Source: a bacterium | GTDB taxonomy: Bacteria; CG2-30-53-67 | Assembly: GCA_024277725.1 (NCBI GenBank) | Contig: JAJRUP010000148.1 | Coordinates: 1-36,857, forward strand | Reading direction: 5' to 3' | Length of the DNA: 36,857 bases | In this document: positions 1-6,879 of the stretch, piece after piece | How positions within the stretch are numbered: position 1 is the stretch's first letter | Layout: every line of letters starts with the position of its first letter | Program-made: the position numbers and the translations under genes | The notes under the pieces: model-generated | The model's input: the letters and a program-made list of their open reading frames with translations, nothing else | Databases searched by the model: none | Told to the model about the DNA's origin: nothing

Positions 1-1
1 C

Positions 2-649
2 CTACCGGGTGAAAGTGGTGATCTGACCGCCGGTGTAATCCGCTGCCAACCCCTGCGGCGTGTTCAGGGGAGATGTCCCGGGTGCAAAAACAATGAGGTC
101 CTGCGTCCCTCCGGAGATCCCGGCGGTCACGTTCGAAACCTGAAAGACATAGTAGTTCGTACTGTCCTGTGAGAGGGCCATGACGACCTGTCCTTTAATC
201 AGTCCGCTTCCGGCATTCACGAAGGCCGCTGCCGCGGGTGCATTATAGGAGATAATCTCGATCGGGAGCGTGCCGCCTTCCCAGATCTCCACGGCGTCGG
301 TGTTCGAGGTGTTGCCGCCCATGCCGTTGTCCATTTGGAGGTCCGCAACGCCGTCTCCGTCCAGGTCGATCTTCCCCGGGAAACCGGCCATATACCCCAG
401 TCCCTGCTGATTCGGGACCTTGTAACCCGTCATTTGGAGGTCCCGGACAATCGAGCTGGAGGCAATCCGGAGGTTTTGCTGCATCTCCGATACACGGTCC
501 TGGACGGAAAATGACTGGGATGCCTGGATCTGAACCGAGTAGGCGGCGGCGAGCAGAATCCCCGTAACAATCAGGGTGATTAATAGCTCAACGATCGTGA
601 AACCGTCTTCTTTTCGGATATCTTCCGCAAATGTCTTATTGGACATCAT
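2..649 (-). CDS. pilW: PilW-like minor type IV pilin (short)
   Basis: The 215-residue product starts with a class III prepilin signal: a charged leader, Gly16/Phe17 as the cleavage site, Glu21 as the fifth mature residue, and a hydrophobic helix to about residue 38. The following segment (SEMQQNLRIASSSIVRDLQMTGYK) is, in its pattern of amphipathic helix and RDLQ.AGY-type motif, typical of PilW minor pilins, which help prime pilus assembly in the inner membrane. Residues 95-100 form a DxDxDG loop of the calcium-binding type. The start is one of two adjacent ATGs, preceded by AAAGGA. The gene follows pilV by 10 nt, so they share an operon. The TAG stop lies at the very edge of the window. PilW proteins usually run about 100 residues longer, so this copy may be truncated or a short variant. 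Confidence 0.8.
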   Translation of the reverse strand: MMSNKTFAEDIRKEDGFTIVELLITLIVTGILLAAAYSVQIQASQSFSVQDRVSEMQQNLRIASSSIVRDLQMTGYKVPNQQGLGYMAGFPGKIDLDGDGVADLQMDNGMGGNTSNTDAVEIWEGGTLPIEIISYNAPAAAAFVNAGSGLIKGQVVMALSQDSTNYYVFQVSNVTAGISGGTQDLIVFAPGTSPLNTPQGLAADYTGGQITTFTR

Positions 650-659
650 GACAATCCTT

Positions 660-1088
660 TCATAAAATAGTCGGGATGCTCAATGACCGGGTTGTTCCAT
701 CCACCGACCACGACACGGTCGTTGTCACCAGGTTTCCCTGCGGTTGCGCCGTCACAACGATGGTGCATCTCCCCTGCGTCAGACCGGAGAGGGCAATGGA
801 GTTTTGGAGAGCGTCATAATCGATCTGTTCCTGGCCTCCCGCCGGCCGAGTGCCGCTGTTACTCGTATCGATGTTGTTGTAATTTGCGATATTCGCAGCA
901 TTCTGAGCGATTCGTTCAAGCGCATCCTGTGCCAGGAGAGAGGCGACACTCATCTTGCTTCCGTAGCTGTTTCCTTTGACCGCCATCAACTGCATCTGGG
1001 CAACGGCCAAAAGCCCGACCGCCAGTACGATCAAAGCAACCATCACTTCAATCAATGTAAAACCGTCAGCGTTTCTGTTCTCCAGCAT
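660..1088 (-). CDS. pilV: PilV-like minor type IV pilin
   Basis: The 142-residue prepilin has the cleavage motif Gly9/Phe10-TLIE with Glu14 at mature position 5, then a 20-residue hydrophobic helix ending near MQLMAVKG. The stretch after the helix (LLAQDALERIAQN) matches the PilV pattern of helical residues after the membrane segment, and the C-terminal strand region is short, as in PilV. PilV is a minor pilin processed by prepilin peptidase and built into the priming complex at the inner membrane. A strong Shine-Dalgarno AAGGAGG precedes the ATG by a good distance. The gene is first in a two-gene operon with the pilW-like gene. A near-consensus sigma-54 promoter lies 36 nt upstream, so transcription probably depends on the PilR-type activator encoded just upstream. 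Confidence 0.87.
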   Translation of the reverse strand: MLENRNADGFTLIEVMVALIVLAVGLLAVAQMQLMAVKGNSYGSKMSVASLLAQDALERIAQNAANIANYNNIDTSNSGTRPAGGQEQIDYDALQNSIALSGLTQGRCTIVVTAQPQGNLVTTTVSWSVDGTTRSLSIPTIL

Positions 1089-1123
1089 TGTTACCTCCTT
1101 TTTTCAATTACACCTCTATTGGA

Positions 1124-1139
1124 AGCAAAGAGTGTGCCA
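1124..1139 (-). promoter_or_regulatory. Sigma-54 (-24/-12) promoter of pilVW
   Basis: On the minus strand the site reads TGGCACA-CTCT-TTGCT. This fits the consensus TGGCACG-N4-TTGCW with one mismatch and the exact GG-N10-GC spacing. The expected start site is near 1113, about 25 nt before the pilV ATG. Sigma-54 promoters need an AAA+ enhancer-binding protein; the PilR-type activator gene lies immediately upstream. Confidence 0.82.
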
Positions 1140-1232
1140 TTTCGTTCGGAAAATACAGAAAGATACAACTCTATGAAAAGATTGATCTTTTGCGGATTGG
1201 CCTTGATGAGAATCGTACCGGGGTGATCAAAA

Positions 1233-1272
1233 ACTATGTAACGGGTTACACAACTATGTAATCGATTACACA
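1233..1272. promoter_or_regulatory. Tandem palindromic boxes, likely activator sites for pilVW
   Basis: Two adjacent 20-bp units share 17 of 20 positions (ACTATGTAA....TTACACA). Each has a dyad core: TGTAAC-GG-GTTACA centred at 1243.5, and the perfect palindrome TGTAATCGATTACA centred at 1263.5. The centres are exactly 20 bp apart, about two helical turns, so two dimers would bind the same face. They lie about 130 and 150 bp upstream of the predicted sigma-54 start, the usual place for enhancer sites. Binding by the adjacent PilR-type protein is an inference. Confidence 0.62.
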
Positions 1273-1342
1273 ATCATCACGGGCACCCTGATGATTAGAA
1301 ACAGGAAATTGGGAATTTTGAAATTGGGAAACCTTCTCTTAT

Positions 1343-1407
1343 AGAGACGCAAAGTGTGCAGAGAAAAACCTTTCAGACAGGATCTACAGGATGGACAGGA
1401 TAAAAAG
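1343..1407 (-). repeat. Degenerate dispersed intergenic repeat, copy A
   Basis: Read on the minus strand, this block has repeated ATCCTG words (TTTTTATCCTGTCCATCCTG), then GAAAGGTTTTTCTCTG and TTTGCGTCTCT. The same modules in the same order, with variations, occur on the plus strand at 24719-24820, and the second module occurs at 3039-3074. It has no coding signal. Confidence 0.55.
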
Positions 1408-1505
1408 ATTAATAATGAAAGACCAAAAATAAAAATAAAAACCGATAGTCGGAAGGTCCTGAAAGTTGGCCGCTGATTGCTGTGTGCTGAGATAAGAGTA
1501 AGAAT

Positions 1506-1530
1506 ATAAAAAGCAGGCTATCCGGCCCGC
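1506..1530 (-). terminator. Rho-independent terminator at the end of pilR
   Basis: On the minus strand GCGGGC, a loop CGGATA and GCCTGC form a 6-bp stem with one G-T pair, followed directly by TTTTTATA. The pilR stop codon lies at the loop and second arm. This should separate pilR transcripts from the pilVW operon and its control region. Confidence 0.6.
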
Positions 1531-2900
1531 TCCTTCTCGAGATCGTAGTCTTTGATCTTCGTGAGAAGGGTTTTGTAACTGACCTTCAGTTGTTCGGCGA
1601 CACGGGTTTTGTTCCATTCATTTTTCAACAAAACGGCAAGAATTGCCTTGCGCTCGGCCCGTGCCGCCGCTTCAGCGGAGATTTCCTGGAGGCTTCTTCC
1701 GGCAGGTGAGGCATCCGGAGGACTTGTTTCGTCCTGATCCGGGGGAATACCCATATCCTCCAGACCGATCTTGTTTCCCGAACTCAGGATGGCGCCCCGT
1801 TCAATACAGTTCTCCAGTTCCCGGATGTTCCCTTTCCATCCATGCCGGCACAGAAGAGGAAGAACTTTGTCATCAACATGAAGCCCTTTTTTGTTCAGCT
1901 CTTTTTCATATTTTTTCACCAGGTGATCGATCAGAAGGGGGATATCCTCTTTCCGCTCACGCAGGGGGGGGATCACGATCGGAACAACGGCCAACCGGTA
2001 ATAAAGGTCCTCCCGGAAACGTTTTTGACGGATGCACTCTTCAATATCGAGGTTCGCCGCGGAAAGGATCCGGACATCGACGCGGATCGTCTGCGTACCT
2101 CCCAGTCTCTGGAGGGATCTCTCCTGAAGGACACGCAGGAGTTTACTCTGGAGTGACAGAGGCAGTTCAACGATTTCATCGAGGAAAAGGGTCCCCCGGT
2201 GGGCCAGTTCAAAGTACCCGATCTTGCGGCGGTCCGCCCCGGTGAAGGCCCCCTTTTCATGGCCGAAGAGTTCGCTCTCCAGTAATTCCGAGGGGATGGC
2301 GGCACAATTGATGGCCACGAAATTCGAATCTTTCCGATCACTCAATTGATGGACAGCCCGGGCAAAGAGTTCCTTTCCGGTCCCGCTCTCCCCCTGAAGA
2401 AGGACCGAACTCTCCGTGGCGGCAACCTTGCGGATCTTCTCCGCCACATCCCGGATGGCCGGACTCTGCCCGATGATCTCCGGCATTCCGTATTTTTTGG
2501 AAAAGGTTTCCTTGAGGAGCATATTCTCCCGCACCATCCGGCGGTTTTTCAGGGCACGACGCAACAGGATTAACAGATAGTCGGTATCGAAAGGCTTGGT
2601 AATGAAATCGAGAGCACCGATCTTCATCGCCTCCACCGCCTTTTCGATCGTTCCATAGGCGGTCATGATAATGACATCCACGAGGGAGCCCTCTTCCTTC
2701 AGCAATTGCAGAAGTTCCAGCCCGTCCATCTCCGGCATCTGGAGATCGGTCAGGATGAGGTCGACCCAGTTTTCCCGGTAGAGTTCGAGTGCCTCCGTCC
2801 CGTCCCGTGCATCAAAAACCTGGTACCCCTCCGACTCAAGGGTCTGCTTCAGCATGCATCGCATGCTCTTTTTGTCTTCTACGAGAAGAATGTTGTCCAT
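1518..2900 (-). CDS. pilR: PilR-like sigma-54-dependent response regulator
   Basis: The 460-residue protein has the three NtrC-family parts. A receiver domain spans about 1-120, with acidic residues Glu8/Asp9, phospho-acceptor Asp52, Thr80 and Lys102. An AAA+ sigma-54 interaction domain spans about 140-375, with Walker A GESGTGKE at 170-177, the sigma-54-contacting GAFTGA loop at 217-222, and Walker B LFLDE. A Fis-type helix-turn-helix lies at about 415-455. It activates sigma-54 promoters after phosphorylation, presumably by the PilS-like kinase encoded upstream. Position within a pilin locus supports pilR. The motif beside Walker B reads [13 protein letters not shown] where [12 protein letters not shown] is usual; the catalytic acids are kept. 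It ends in a terminator. Targets probably include the sigma-54 promoters of pilV and pilA. Confidence 0.87.
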   Translation of the reverse strand: MDNILLVEDKKSMRCMLKQTLESEGYQVFDARDGTEALELYRENWVDLILTDLQMPEMDGLELLQLLKEEGSLVDVIIMTAYGTIEKAVEAMKIGALDFITKPFDTDYLLILLRRALKNRRMVRENMLLKETFSKKYGMPEIIGQSPAIRDVAEKIRKVAATESSVLLQGESGTGKELFARAVHQLSDRKDSNFVAINCAAIPSELLESELFGHEKGAFTGADRRKIGYFELAHRGTLFLDEIVELPLSLQSKLLRVLQERSLQRLGGTQTIRVDVRILSAANLDIEECIRQKRFREDLYYRLAVVPIVIPPLRERKEDIPLLIDHLVKKYEKELNKKGLHVDDKVLPLLCRHGWKGNIRELENCIERGAILSSGNKIGLEDMGIPPDQDETSPPDASPAGRSLQEISAEAAARAERKAILAVLLKNEWNKTRVAEQLKVSYKTLLTKIKDYDLEKERAG

Positions 2901-2907
2901 CGATTTA

Positions 2908-3074
2908 AAGCTTTCAGCGGTCGGCGTTCAGCAGTCAGCCTGAAACGCCGGAGATGACCTTTATTTCTGCGATGCTCGGCTTCGTGGTGGTTTATTGCTT
3001 TTCGCTTTTGACTTTGGCCTTCCTTTTCCATGTACTGCTTTTCTCTGCGCCCTCCGCGTCTCTGCGGTGAATGC
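2908..3074 (+). repeat. Degenerate dispersed intergenic repeats, copy B (between pilS and pilR)
   Basis: Two short-repeat types fill this gap. At 2908-2939 a (t)cagc-rich tract (GCTTTCAGCGGTCGGCG and on) resembles the gctttcagc-type tracts common in intergenic DNA. At 2995-3074 come TTCGCTTTTGACTTTG and TTTTCTCTGCG...GTCTCTGCGGTGAA modules, which recur at 24780-24840 and, inverted, at 1343-1370. They separate pilS from pilR, which are normally adjacent. Confidence 0.55.
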
Positions 3075-3096
3075 CTGTTGTTGTGTCCTTTATTGT

Positions 3097-4440
3097 CTAC
3101 TCTATTGAAACTTCCATCGGCACCTTCTCCAACGGCAGGGAGACAATCATCAACGTCCCCTGCCCCGGATCGCTCTTCATCTGTATGTTCCCCTGGTGGG
3201 CCACAATGGTTTTCTGTGTGATCGAAAGCCCCAGTCCGGTGCCGTCCCGTTTGGTGGTAAAAAATGGCTCAAAAATCTTCTTTCGTACATCCGGTGGAAT
3301 CCCCGGTCCATTGTCCCGGATCCAGATCTCCACCCGGTCAACCATTTCTTTCACCTCAATCCGGATCTCCCCCCCCTCATCGATCGCCTGCAAGGCATTC
3401 TGGATCAGGTTTGTCAGGGACTGCCGGATCAGGGTCCGGTCCATCATGAGTGGTGGAAGGTTGTCGATTTCCAGGGTGATGTCGGCTTTTTTCTTTTCCA
3501 CTTCATCGGAGAGGATTTCCACCGACTCACGAAGCAGACCGGCAATTTCACACGCCTCCCGATTCAGTTCCGCGGGGCGGGCGAAATGGAGAAAATCGGA
3601 AAGCATGGCGTCGAAACTCTTGACCTCAGCAATAATTCCTTCCACCGCTTCCCGGAGGGCCGGGTTCCCACCGGCCTGCCGGTCGGCAAGACGAGCATAG
3701 CCGAGGATCGCCCCCAGAGAATTTCGAAACTCATGGGCGATCCCGGCCGACATCTCCCCCATGGCGGCCAGCCGATTCTTCAACTCCACCTGCCGTTGGA
3801 GTTCCTTCACTTCCGTCAGATCGGTAAAGAGAAGTGTTGCCCCGATCATTTCACCCTCCGCCCCTTTCAGGGGAGAAACATTCACCCCCAGCCATTTTCG
3901 CTCGCCGTTGGGAAGGGTCAGAAGAACTTCTTCGCGGAGGATGCGCCGGTTTTCCCGCAGGACCTGTTGCAGAATTTCCTTCATTGCCTCCGACCCCTCA
4001 AGAACCTCGTCATAAGCTTGTCCGAGGAGACCGCACCCCAGTTCCCGCCCGAAGATCCCTGCCGCCGCCTCGTTCATGGAGGTAAGTTTCCCCTGGCGGT
4101 CAAAGGCGATTACCCCGCTTACCATACTCTCCAGGATGCATTCATTGTACCTTTCCATCTGCCGGACCCGTTCCACGGCATCCTTGTGCATCTGGATCAG
4201 CTCTTTTTTCTTCTGGGTAATTTCCTGCAGGGTCTGTTGGAACGTACCAAAAACGAAGGACATCTCCTTATTGGCGCCCGGCACATGGCCTTTTTCGAGT
4301 ATCCCTTCCGATTCGGAAAGATCGAGAAATCCCTTCCGGACCTTCTGCAAGGCGTAAATCGCCAGGAGAATCACGAATAGCAGGAGCGCCACCACGATAT
4401 AAGTCGATTGAAAGATTTCGATGTTTCCCATGGATTCCAT
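3097..4440 (-). CDS. pilS: PilS-like sensor histidine kinase with PAS domain
   Basis: The 447-residue kinase has one membrane helix near residues 13-32, a linker with a probable coiled coil (about 65-97), a PAS domain at about 100-210, then a HisKA domain with phospho-acceptor His236 in the HEFRN motif. The HATPase_c domain shows N box (LIQNALQA), G1 (DNGPGIPP), F (FEPFFTTK) and G2 (GTGLGL). It should autophosphorylate and pass phosphate to the PilR-like regulator encoded 196 nt downstream. Canonical PilS has six membrane helices; this one has a single helix and no periplasmic domain. The open frame extends upstream into the prepilin peptidase gene, but that part overlaps its coding sequence. 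The chosen ATG (4440) follows GGAAGGAAGC; an ATG at 4431 is also possible. Confidence 0.85.
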   Translation of the reverse strand: MESMGNIEIFQSTYIVVALLLFVILLAIYALQKVRKGFLDLSESEGILEKGHVPGANKEMSFVFGTFQQTLQEITQKKKELIQMHKDAVERVRQMERYNECILESMVSGVIAFDRQGKLTSMNEAAAGIFGRELGCGLLGQAYDEVLEGSEAMKEILQQVLRENRRILREEVLLTLPNGERKWLGVNVSPLKGAEGEMIGATLLFTDLTEVKELQRQVELKNRLAAMGEMSAGIAHEFRNSLGAILGYARLADRQAGGNPALREAVEGIIAEVKSFDAMLSDFLHFARPAELNREACEIAGLLRESVEILSDEVEKKKADITLEIDNLPPLMMDRTLIRQSLTNLIQNALQAIDEGGEIRIEVKEMVDRVEIWIRDNGPGIPPDVRKKIFEPFFTTKRDGTGLGLSITQKTIVAHQGNIQMKSDPGQGTLMIVSLPLEKVPMEVSIE

Positions 4441-4457
4441 GCTTCCTTCCGGAACCG

Positions 4458-5216
4458 TTACACGAGGCGGAGGTACCACTCGATCAGAGAGGTCCCCCAG
4501 AAAAGACTGGCCAAGGCCCCCACGGCAAGAAAGGGGCCAAAGGGTACGGCATATTTCCGGCTTTTCTTGAAAAGAATCATCAAGGCAATCCCGACAACGG
4601 ACCCACCTAAGGCGCCCAGCATAATGGTCAGGAGCATTTTCTTCCACCCTAAAAAGGCGCCGATCATGGCGATCAGCTTGATATCCCCGCCCCCCATACC
4701 GCCGCGGCTTACGAGGGCGATAAGATAAAAGAGTCCCCACCCCAGGGCCGCCCCGGTCAGAGCATCGAGAAAATCAGGCGGCAGAACGAAGAGGCACGCC
4801 AGAAGGCCGATTCCGATACCGGGAAGACTGATCACATCGGGAATGATCTTGTGATGAAGATCAATAAAAGTAATCACCAGGAGGGCGGAAAAAAAGAGCG
4901 CATAGAGCACCATCGGACCGGAAAGGTTGAAACGGAAGTAAAGATAAAGATAGCCCCCCGCATTGATCGCCTCTACCAAAGGATATTGGAACGAAATCGG
5001 GTGTCTGCATGTACGGCATTTGCCGAACAGAAAGATCCAGCTTGCAATCGGAATGTTGTCGTAAAAGCGGATCGGGGCATTACACGCGGGGCAGTGGGAC
5101 CCGGGAAAAACGAGTGATTCCTTCCGGGGAATACGGTAGATACAGACATTCAGAAAGCTGCCGACAACGGCGCCGAAGAGAAAAACCGTAAAGGGAACGA
5201 AAGTCATGAAAGGCAT
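4458..5216 (-). CDS. pilD: Prepilin peptidase / N-methyltransferase
   Basis: The 252-residue inner-membrane aspartic protease cleaves prepilin leaders after glycine and methylates the new N-terminal phenylalanine. It shows the family hallmarks: GSFLNVCIYRIP near the N-terminus, a cytoplasmic zinc-type tetracysteine set (Cys42/Cys45 and Cys67/Cys70) in the methyltransferase part, catalytic Asp119 in FIDLHHKIIPD, and catalytic Asp178 in GGGDIKL. About seven or eight hydrophobic segments follow the usual pattern. It should process all five prepilins in this window. It starts the pilD-pilS unit, 17 nt before the kinase gene. Two in-frame ATGs (5216 and 5207) are possible and neither has a clear Shine-Dalgarno. 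A sigma-70-type promoter is visible upstream. Confidence 0.93.
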   Translation of the reverse strand: MPFMTFVPFTVFLFGAVVGSFLNVCIYRIPRKESLVFPGSHCPACNAPIRFYDNIPIASWIFLFGKCRTCRHPISFQYPLVEAINAGGYLYLYFRFNLSGPMVLYALFFSALLVITFIDLHHKIIPDVISLPGIGIGLLACLFVLPPDFLDALTGAALGWGLFYLIALVSRGGMGGGDIKLIAMIGAFLGWKKMLLTIMLGALGGSVVGIALMILFKKSRKYAVPFGPFLAVGALASLFWGTSLIEWYLRLV

Positions 5217-5264
5217 AATGTACGATTACAACACGCATGGAACAAAGGAAGTCTTCTATTTACA

Positions 5265-5292
5265 ATTATATAATGATTCCGTGATTTTACAA
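5265..5292 (-). promoter_or_regulatory. Sigma-70-type promoter upstream of pilD
   Basis: On the minus strand TTGTAA (5292-5287), a 16-bp spacer and a perfect TATAAT (5270-5265) lie about 50 nt upstream of the pilD start. The -35 box matches consensus at 4 of 6 positions. It would give pilD and pilS a promoter independent of sigma-54. Confidence 0.5.
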
Positions 5293-5347
5293 GGTTTTTT
5301 GACGGACAGCGGCACCAAGGCTCGGAACTGCACGAAGGCTACGTTTA

Positions 5348-5713
5348 TTACCAGTTGCGGGTGTTGCTGTTCGTGATCCACCAGGGCGAACCGGGATCGT
5401 TGCCGGTTCCTGCCGCTCGGGTCGCTGTCGCGGTAAACCCCACCGTGCCAGAGAGAGTTACGGTATAGGAATACTGACTTGCCGGGTCCGGCTGGAACCC
5501 CGGAAGGAGAGCAAGATTGCTGGTATAACTATTATTCTCTGCAAAGTACTGTTCCTCCAGAAGACGTAACGACTGGAGGTCGGTCCACGCTGTCGTCCTT
5601 TCCGCCTTAAGCCGATATCCGGTGTAGGTAGGGATGGCAATGGCGGCCAGGATCCCGACAATGGCAACCGTCACCATCAGCTCAATCAGGGAGAAGCCTT
5701 GCTGTCCACCCAT
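5348..5713 (-). CDS. Type IV pilin, PilE-like
   Basis: The 121-residue prepilin has a six-residue leader MGGQQG, cleavage before Phe7 (FSLIE, Glu11), and the helix LMVTVAIVGILAAIAIPTYTGY. The next part (TDLQSLRLLEEQYFAENNSYT) matches PilE-type minor pilins, which carry an EQYF..N.SYT motif after the helix. The C-terminus is aromatic (SPWWITNSNTRNW) and lacks the cysteine pair found in many PilE proteins. An upstream extension of the reading frame overlaps the preceding pilin gene and is not expected to be translated. The ATG at 5713 follows AAAGGG at a workable distance. It lies 19 nt after the second pilin gene. It may be a minor or adaptor pilin rather than a fibre subunit. Confidence 0.85.
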   Translation of the reverse strand: MGGQQGFSLIELMVTVAIVGILAAIAIPTYTGYRLKAERTTAWTDLQSLRLLEEQYFAENNSYTSNLALLPGFQPDPASQYSYTVTLSGTVGFTATATRAAGTGNDPGSPWWITNSNTRNW

Positions 5714-5732
5714 CCTCGGCCCTTTTGTCGTT

Positions 5733-6203
5733 TTACTGTTCCGTAACAACCATTTTATTGAAAACATCATTCCCCTCCCTGTCCTTCCCCGTAATTGTAA
5801 TCGCATTCCCAATTTGTAACAGGCCGATCTGTCCGTTCCCAGCCGTACCGACGACCCAAAGGGGAACTTTGTTACTCCACGGCGAGGTTTCTCCGGCACG
5901 GGCAGCAACATAGGTTGCCGCTACACCGGCCGCTTTCAGGGCTGCATTATTCATATCGCCGCTCGGCACGGAACCGTCATAATTTGTATCCACCTCGATC
6001 ATTCCGGACGGACCGGAAAAAGCGGATTGCAGCCAGAACTGCAATTCAGCCTCAGCAGCCCCCGCCGCCCCCTCAATCACCCCACGCCGTGATTGTTCCT
6101 GAAAACCTGTATACCCCGGGACCGCCACGGCAGACAAAATGGCGATGATCGCCACAACGATCATCATCTCAATCAAGGTAAATCCTTGCTCCCCGTGCGG
6201 CAT
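5733..6203 (-). CDS. Second pilin, full-length paralogue of the major pilin
   Basis: The 156-residue prepilin has leader MPHGEQG, then Phe8-TLIE (Glu12) and the helix MMIVVAIIAILSAVAVPGYTGF. It aligns with the neighbouring PilA along its whole length: FQE.SR.G, a DTNxDG loop at 72-77, ATY...R, TSPWS and a Gly-Gln-Ile-based strand. It is therefore a tandem duplicate that has diverged in the surface region. The start at 6203 has a purine-rich GGAGGGTGGAG ahead of it; the longer upstream frame runs through the pilA terminator and into pilA. The terminator between the two genes would keep its expression below that of PilA. Role as alternative fibre subunit or minor pilin cannot be told from sequence. 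Confidence 0.86.
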   Translation of the reverse strand: MPHGEQGFTLIEMMIVVAIIAILSAVAVPGYTGFQEQSRRGVIEGAAGAAEAELQFWLQSAFSGPSGMIEVDTNYDGSVPSGDMNNAALKAAGVAATYVAARAGETSPWSNKVPLWVVGTAGNGQIGLLQIGNAITITGKDREGNDVFNKMVVTEQ

Positions 6204-6221
6204 TCTTCTCCACCCTCCGGA

Positions 6222-6260
6222 ACAAAAAACAGGGGCGGACCGGAAAAACCGGCCCACCCC
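6222..6260 (-). terminator. Strong rho-independent terminator after pilA
   Basis: On the minus strand GGGGTGGGCCGG, loop TTTTT, and CCGGTCCGCCCC form a fully paired 12-bp stem (two G-T pairs), followed by TGTTTTTTG. It lies 23 nt after the pilA stop and before the next pilin gene. It should stop most pilA transcripts and let a minority read into the two downstream pilins. Confidence 0.88.
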
Positions 6261-6283
6261 TCGATCATGAGGAATACCACAGA

Positions 6284-6763
6284 TCAGTCGGCACTGACCG
6301 TCTTGGTGTACAGAACAGCACCGCTGCTGTCCGCAGCACGGATCGTGACACTGTTTCCGGACTGCGTGAGCGCAATCTGACCGGCTTTGGCCGATGAGGA
6401 TGCTATCCACAAATCAGCGGTACTCCAGGGGGATGTGTCGCCCGCAGCATTACGCATGGAAATATATGTCGTAGCTACGGCACCGTTCAGAGCCGAATCC
6501 GTAGCGTCCCCCGTACCCACAACTCCATCGCCGTTCGTATCCACCTCCACCAGTGAGTCATTCGGATTTAACGAAGCGCTCAGCCACCCCTGGATCTCCG
6601 CTGCAGCGTTCGAGGCCCCTCCTATGATCGCTCCCTTTCTGGACTTCTCCTGGAAACCGATGTAACCGGGAATGGCCACAGCGGCCAGGATCCCGATGAT
6701 CGCCACAACGATCATCAATTCGATCAGGGTAAAACCGCTTTCGCTCTTCTTGATAGTCATCAT
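6284..6763 (-). CDS. pilA: Major type IV pilin PilA
   Basis: The 159-residue prepilin has a ten-residue leader MMTIKKSESG, cleavage before Phe11 (FTLIE, Glu15) and the classical helix LMIVVAIIGILAAVAIPGYIGFQ that packs in the pilus core. The globular part is rich in Ser, Thr and Ala and contains DTNGDGVVGTGD at 75-86, which resembles a DxDxDG calcium-binding loop. No disulfide loop is present. AGGAG six bases before the first of two ATGs sets the start. It has its own sigma-54 promoter and long leader upstream and a strong terminator downstream, as expected for the most abundant pilin. The Ser/Thr-rich surface and the glycosyltransferase cluster directly upstream make it a candidate glycoprotein; that is an inference. 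Confidence 0.92.
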   Translation of the reverse strand: MMTIKKSESGFTLIELMIVVAIIGILAAVAIPGYIGFQEKSRKGAIIGGASNAAAEIQGWLSASLNPNDSLVEVDTNGDGVVGTGDATDSALNGAVATTYISMRNAAGDTSPWSTADLWIASSSAKAGQIALTQSGNSVTIRAADSSGAVLYTKTVSAD

Positions 6764-6803
6764 TTCTCACTCCTTCTGCTGTTAATATTTATAAACGAGC
6801 AAT

Positions 6804-6851
6804 TTATGAACTGTTTGCACTCACCTCCTTTACACGAATTGAATTTTTCAT
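6804..6851 (-). CDS. Possible 15-residue leader peptide in the pilA 5' region
   Basis: Downstream of the predicted pilA transcript start the minus strand has AGGAG, 8 nt, ATG and a 15-codon frame (MKNSIRVKEVSANSS) ending in TAA, 40 nt before the pilA ATG. A second strong ribosome-binding-like AAAGGAGGTGA lies inside this frame. The spacing fits translation, but the peptide has no known relatives that I recognise. It could be a leader that affects pilA translation or mRNA stability, or a chance frame. Confidence 0.3.
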   Translation of the reverse strand: MKNSIRVKEVSANSS

Positions 6852-6879
6852 CAATAATCTCCTGTTGGGATATGGTATT

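Larger units (their letters stand above)
1089..1517. other. 429-bp control region between pilR and pilV
   Basis: No convincing gene lies here. From the pilV side it holds the ribosome binding site, a sigma-54 promoter (1124-1139), a pair of palindromic boxes (1233-1272), a degenerate dispersed-repeat block (1343-1407), AT-rich sequence, and the tail of the pilR terminator (1506-1530). A 60-codon open frame from 1273 to 1091 overlaps the boxes and the promoter and has no recognisable product. Confidence 0.7.

Noticed and set aside
1091-1273. 60-codon minus-strand frame before pilV
   Set aside because: It overlaps the palindromic boxes, the sigma-54 promoter and the pilV ribosome binding site, and shows no protein-like pattern.
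3196-4380. Long plus-strand frames opposite pilS, dxs, rny and other genes
   Set aside because: They mirror the codon pattern of well-identified minus-strand genes and have no domain or start signal of their own.
4441-4740. N-terminal extension of the PilS-like kinase frame by 100 codons
   Set aside because: It lies on top of the prepilin peptidase gene in another frame, and the sequence is Arg-rich without a domain. The kinase starts near 4440.
5216-5232. CGATTACA next to the pilD start, resembling half of the pilVW palindromes
   Set aside because: Only an 8-bp half with a shortened partner; it overlaps the start codon, and the promoter there looks like sigma-70. Chance is the simpler reading.
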